Shown one piece after another: positions 61,121 to 64,000 of a stretch of DNA of 64,000 nt. Made by a program: the position numbers and the translations under genes. The stretch is taken from positions 10,011 to 74,010 of the forward strand of contig JANPER010000055.1 of the NCBI GenBank assembly GCA_031423015.1. Direction: 5' to 3'. Source of the DNA: DATGPD01 sp031423015. Its GTDB lineage: Bacteria; Planctomycetota; UBA1135; UBA2386. The stretch's first letter is position 1. The number at the start of each line of letters is the position of its first letter. Under the pieces are notes generated by a model. The model ran no database searches and was not told the DNA's origin. It worked only from the letters and a program-made list of their open reading frames with translations.

Positions 61121-62734
61121 TCAGCGCGCTTCTTTGCCGTATGCGCGCAAGAAGCGGAACAACAGACGCGACGCCTTGAAGCTGGCCTGCGTGCTGTCAG
61201 GCACGAGACCAGCGTGCAGGCCAAGACCGAGCATCGGTGTCAGCAGGTTCGCGTCGTTGCTGAGCAGGTGCAGCGGCACGTCGTAGATGCGCCCCGCGCG
61301 GTCGGGGTACGGCATCGGCGGTTGGTGGTCGCCGACGACGACCACCAGCGACTTGCGCTGCAACTGCCGCGCGAAGCCGAACGCCGTGCGCAAGCAGTAG
61401 CGAATCGTTGCCAGGTAGGCGTCTTCGACCTGCGGATGATCGGCATACGTGGTCCAGCCGATGTCCCACTGCTCGGCGGGCTCGCCAGCGAACGCGTCGG
61501 GCGCGGCGACCCGCGACCAGTCGTCGTAGTACGGCGGCACCATGCTGAACGGCGCGTGGCTGGTCACGCCGACGTACTGCAGGAACAACGGTTGCTCACG
61601 CTTGCCCACCTGCGTCGCGAGCACGTGTTGCAGCGCGAACTGGTCCGGCATCACGCCCCAGTGATAGGCGCGACCGTGGTAGGTGAACGCGCTCTGGAAC
61701 ACGTCTTCGACGAAGCCCAACGCCTTGGCCTCTGGCCAAGCGCGCGGCATCGCCGGCTGCACGTCGACGGTGTGATAGCCAGCGTCGCGCGCGATCGCCG
61801 CCAGTGTGCGCACCGTGCTCGCGAGCAGGCTGTCGAACACGCGGCGATCCTCGACGTCGATCCCGCTCAGCATCTCGGCGTGCGCCAAGGTCGACCCGCC
61901 GCCGCGTACCGACGGCGCGATCCACCCCGACGCCGCGTGCCAGCCAGCCGCCGCGAGCGCCGCCTCGTGTTCTTGCAACCAGGTCTCGTACAGCGGGCGC
62001 GCCCGATGGCCAATCACGCCGCGGCCATACGACTCGATGATCAAGAAGTAGACATCGGCGCCGGCCAGCCCGGCAAGGTTCTGTGGCGCGCGCGACAACT
62101 CCTCCGCCGCGGCCTGCACGCGTTCGCGCACCACCGCGTCGCCGTGCCAACGCGGCGTGCTCAGCGTACTCGCCAGGTCGTCGCAGGCCGCGCGCAGCAT
62201 GCTTGGACGCAGCAGGCTCCGCTCGCTTCGCGTCGCCTCGGTCACCAGGAACGACGCGGCGAAGATCGCTTGCGTGCCCACGAGGCACGCAACGGCGATG
62301 CGCGGCGCAGCGCAGCCGGTGAGCACACACCGCCATAGGCGCGCGAGCAACCACAGACCGAGCGCGCACGCCAAGACGGTGCCGCCGAGTATCGCCGCCT
62401 GCGCTGTGGTCGAGTGCCGATGCGTCAGCAAATGCACGAGCCCAGGCAACTCGAGGAGATCGATCCACGGCTCGAAGGGCTTGCCGTAGAACGTCGGCAT
62501 GAGGGTCTCGCCGAAGCGATACAGCGGGATGCAGGCGGTCAGCAGCCCCAGGGCGGCGGCGCTGAGTCTTGGCGCTTTTTTGACGCGCACGAGGATGCAC
62601 TGGACGCACAGCAGGAACGCGAGGTCGGGGCTGAGTTGCAGCCACGCGGCCGGGCGCGCGGCCGATTCCCAGGGCAGCGGCGCGGCGGTGACCAACTGCA
62701 ACACCAGCACGGCGAGCAACCAGACACCGCTCAT
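61121..62734 (-). CDS. Membrane sulfatase/phosphatase-superfamily protein
   Basis: The protein has about 537 residues. Five membrane segments in the first 190 residues are followed by a large outer domain. VYFLIIESYGRGVIGHRARP is the metal-binding start of alkaline phosphatase-superfamily domains, GGGSTLAHAEMLSG may hold the nucleophile Thr, and VVVVGDHQPPMPYPD with SNDANLL is the second metal site. This is the layout of lipoteichoic-acid-synthase-like and lipid phosphoethanolamine transferase enzymes, so it may modify surface lipids. The ATG at 62734 overlaps the upstream gene's stop. Confidence 0.75.
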   Translation of the reverse strand: MSGVWLLAVLVLQLVTAAPLPWESAARPAAWLQLSPDLAFLLCVQCILVRVKKAPRLSAAALGLLTACIPLYRFGETLMPTFYGKPFEPWIDLLELPGLVHLLTHRHSTTAQAAILGGTVLACALGLWLLARLWRCVLTGCAAPRIAVACLVGTQAIFAASFLVTEATRSERSLLRPSMLRAACDDLASTLSTPRWHGDAVVRERVQAAAEELSRAPQNLAGLAGADVYFLIIESYGRGVIGHRARPLYETWLQEHEAALAAAGWHAASGWIAPSVRGGGSTLAHAEMLSGIDVEDRRVFDSLLASTVRTLAAIARDAGYHTVDVQPAMPRAWPEAKALGFVEDVFQSAFTYHGRAYHWGVMPDQFALQHVLATQVGKREQPLFLQYVGVTSHAPFSMVPPYYDDWSRVAAPDAFAGEPAEQWDIGWTTYADHPQVEDAYLATIRYCLRTAFGFARQLQRKSLVVVVGDHQPPMPYPDRAGRIYDVPLHLLSNDANLLTPMLGLGLHAGLVPDSTQASFKASRLLFRFLRAYGKEAR

Positions 62735-63816
62735 CGCGAACCCTCGACTACCACGAACTGACCGCTTTGCCAGCGAAAACGTCCGGCAAGGGCCTCGACC
62801 GCGCGCGCGTCGAGATCGAATGCAAGCGCAAACACCTCGTCGCCGTCGACGAACGCGTCGACATCGCCAAGATTGGCCTGCCACGGCAGCGTCGCGCCGG
62901 CGTCGAAGTGACTGGGCACCGCGACGCGGCACAGCCGCGCCGGCTCGGAGCCGTGCTGTCGCATCACCAACACCAAGTCGACGCCGTTGTTCTCACGCAA
63001 GACGACGCCGCAAGCGCTGGTGAGCGTCACTTGGGTGACTTGACCAAGCAACACGTCGGCCTTCCGCAAGCTCAGTTCCTGCAGCGTTGGTTCGGCAACG
63101 GGCGCGTCGCGACACAGCAGGCCCGCGCGGCGCAACGCATCTCGATCCGCGCGCAGCGGCACCGAGGGTCGCGGCGCGGCCGGTCGCTCGCGTTCGAACT
63201 CGGCAAACACCAACAGCGCCTCGCTCTGGCGCAGGAAGCGCGCTTCGGCGCGCAGCCAGCCCACGCCGCGATGCCAGTCTTGCAGCAGGGGAACGAGCGC
63301 CGCCGCGGTTAGCGCGGACGCCAGCCGATGCGCCGTCTGCGGCGCAAGCTGACACCAGACGCCAGCCACGCCGACCGGCAAGAGCCATGTGCCCCAAGCG
63401 AGTTCGTGCAGCACAGCGTCGGTGATCGCCAGCGGCAGTTGCACGTGAGCGATCGCCAGCGCCTGCACCAGGCCGGCGAGCGCCAAGCTCAACCACGGCA
63501 GGGCTCGGTCTCTGAGTTCGGGGTCCGCGCGGCGAGACAGCAACGCGGCGCCGAGGATCAGCATGACCAAGAGGCCGACCCCGACCGCGACGGTGTCGAC
63601 GTCGGTGCTCGTGAGGACATCGGGCAGCGTCAGCCCGAGCAGCTTCGCCACGCAGACAGACGTAGCGGCCGGCTGGTCGAGGAAGGCCGAGACCAGGCCC
63701 GGATAGTCGCGCGCTGATTCGTCGTAGCACAAGGTCAGCGCCACATTGTTGACGATGACGAACGTGGCCACGTAGGTGAACACCCCGCGGCCGGCGCGAC
63801 GCAGCGCCGAGGCCAT
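62731..63816 (-). CDS. Polytopic membrane protein of unknown function
   Basis: The 361-residue protein has several membrane segments in the first 200 residues (VATFVIVNNVALTLCY, AVGVGLLVMLILGAALL, LSLALAGLVQALAIAHV, LLPVGVAGVWCQLA) and a soluble C-terminal domain with DLVLVMRQHG and DVDAFVDGDEVFALAFDLD, possibly ligand binding. No family was recognised. Its stop overlaps the start of the sulfatase-superfamily gene, so the two are coupled and probably form a pair. The group II intron ends about two bases before this ATG. Confidence 0.6.
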   Translation of the reverse strand: MASALRRAGRGVFTYVATFVIVNNVALTLCYDESARDYPGLVSAFLDQPAATSVCVAKLLGLTLPDVLTSTDVDTVAVGVGLLVMLILGAALLSRRADPELRDRALPWLSLALAGLVQALAIAHVQLPLAITDAVLHELAWGTWLLPVGVAGVWCQLAPQTAHRLASALTAAALVPLLQDWHRGVGWLRAEARFLRQSEALLVFAEFERERPAAPRPSVPLRADRDALRRAGLLCRDAPVAEPTLQELSLRKADVLLGQVTQVTLTSACGVVLRENNGVDLVLVMRQHGSEPARLCRVAVPSHFDAGATLPWQANLGDVDAFVDGDEVFALAFDLDARAVEALAGRFRWQSGQFVVVEGSR

Positions 63817-63880
63817 TGGTAGAGCTTGGTTACTGGACCTGGTTGAAGAAACAAGGCCACAGCAACCAAGCCCCCCGTTC

Positions 63881-63913
63881 CAACCGTGCGTGCGGTTTTC
63901 CCGCACACGGCTG
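63881..63913 (-). ncRNA. Group II intron domain V
   Basis: The minus strand starts CAGCCGTGTGCGG, ends CCGCACGCACGGTTG and closes around a GAAAA loop. It has the catalytic AGC triad opposite GTT and the conserved AGCCGT..TGCGG..CGCAC..ACGGTT pattern of domain V, the intron's active site. Its length is 33 nt (usual 34), and the terminal pair is C-G instead of G-C. Confidence 0.75.
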
Positions 63914-63927
63914 ACCGATGGTCTTGT

Positions 63928-64000
63928 TCATGCCGTCTTGCTCCCTGGGTATTGGATGGTGCCGAGCAGCTTGTGCAGGCCGCGCTCACGCAGTTTCCCC
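63928..64000 (-). CDS. C-terminal end of a possible intron-encoded protein (partial)
   Basis: Only the last 23 codons are visible, ending GTIQYPGSKTA and TGA at 63928, 15 nt before domain V. Group II intron reverse transcriptases are encoded just ahead of domain V, so this may be the end of such a protein. The piece is too short to identify by itself. Confidence 0.35.
   Translation of the reverse strand, partial: GKLRERGLHKLLGTIQYPGSKTA

Larger units (their letters stand above)
63819..64000 (-). mobile_element. 3' end of a group II intron, inserted just before a start codon
   Basis: On the minus strand the element contains domain V and then domain VI, whose 8-bp basal stem pairs GCTTGGTT with AACCAAGC. 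It ends with CTAC at about 63819, the usual AY ending. The upstream part, including most of any intron-encoded protein, lies beyond the window. The host gene's ATG is 2 bases further on, so splicing would leave the leader intact. Confidence 0.7.

Noticed and set aside
63735..63989. An 84-residue frame across the right edge of the window
   Set aside because: It reads through domain V of the group II intron and is a by-product of that RNA structure.
1..64000. CRISPR arrays, tRNA and rRNA genes
   Set aside because: No regularly spaced repeats or recognisable tRNA or rRNA sequences were seen on either strand.

Overview
The window is about 64 kb of GC-rich DNA that looks like part of a Planctomycetota chromosome. 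The clues are DUF1501 and DUF1800 genes in tandem, a BatA/von Willebrand-A/DUF4175-like membrane cluster, an NPCBM protein, many secreted proteins and lipoproteins, and a secreted protein ending in a Cys/Gly-rich lineage-type domain. This placement is inferred from gene content; no rRNA or tRNA gene was recognised.

Layout. 1-5.5 kb (minus): a truncated esterase, a GT2 glycosyltransferase, a sugar kinase of the GHMP family, a MITE-like element with target-site repeats, an HTTM membrane protein and a frameshifted YdeI-like gene. 5.6-18.5 kb (minus): one long flagellar operon read in the order fliK-flgD-flgE-flgF-flgG-flgA-flgH-flgI-flgJ-like-flgN-like-flgK-flgL-small ORF. A sigma-54 type -24/-12 element precedes fliK. 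A 15-bp dyad and a sigma-28-like promoter face the divergent flgM-like gene. 19-20.5 kb (minus): three coupled small genes, two of them lipoproteins. 20.8-23.1 kb (plus): a GT4 glycosyltransferase and a GNAT acetyltransferase.

23-43 kb: a 'Bat-type' membrane cluster on the minus strand (BatA-VWA, second VWA protein, DUF4175-like protein, coiled-coil protein, TPR-like protein, NPCBM protein). It is split by a Phd/RelE-type toxin-antitoxin pair and by a block holding DUF1800, DUF1501, a lipoprotein, a sortilin-like propeller and a GT-C/EF-hand gene. 43.5-54.4 kb: a large secreted protein, gltX, a methyltransferase-like gene, DUF6962-like and FAD-oxidoreductase genes, a large lipoprotein and a broken methyltransferase fusion.

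54.4-59.5 kb: a restriction-modification island (HTH protein, C5 cytosine methyltransferase, putative PmeII-like endonuclease) of visibly lower GC. It sits between two 679-bp direct repeats made from the 3' part of a secreted propeller gene, which is the signature of insertion with long target duplication. 59.5-64 kb: a squalene-cyclase-fold protein, a 6-pyruvoyl-tetrahydropterin-synthase-like protein, a membrane phosphatase/sulfatase-superfamily protein, a membrane protein, and the 3' end of a group II intron (domains V and VI) stopping about two bases before that last gene's start codon.

Three genes are broken by a single in-frame stop codon (TGA at 25685, TAG at 33578, TAG at 54032), and a fourth seems to carry a one-base frameshift. 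Recent decay, assembly error and readthrough cannot be told apart from the sequence alone.
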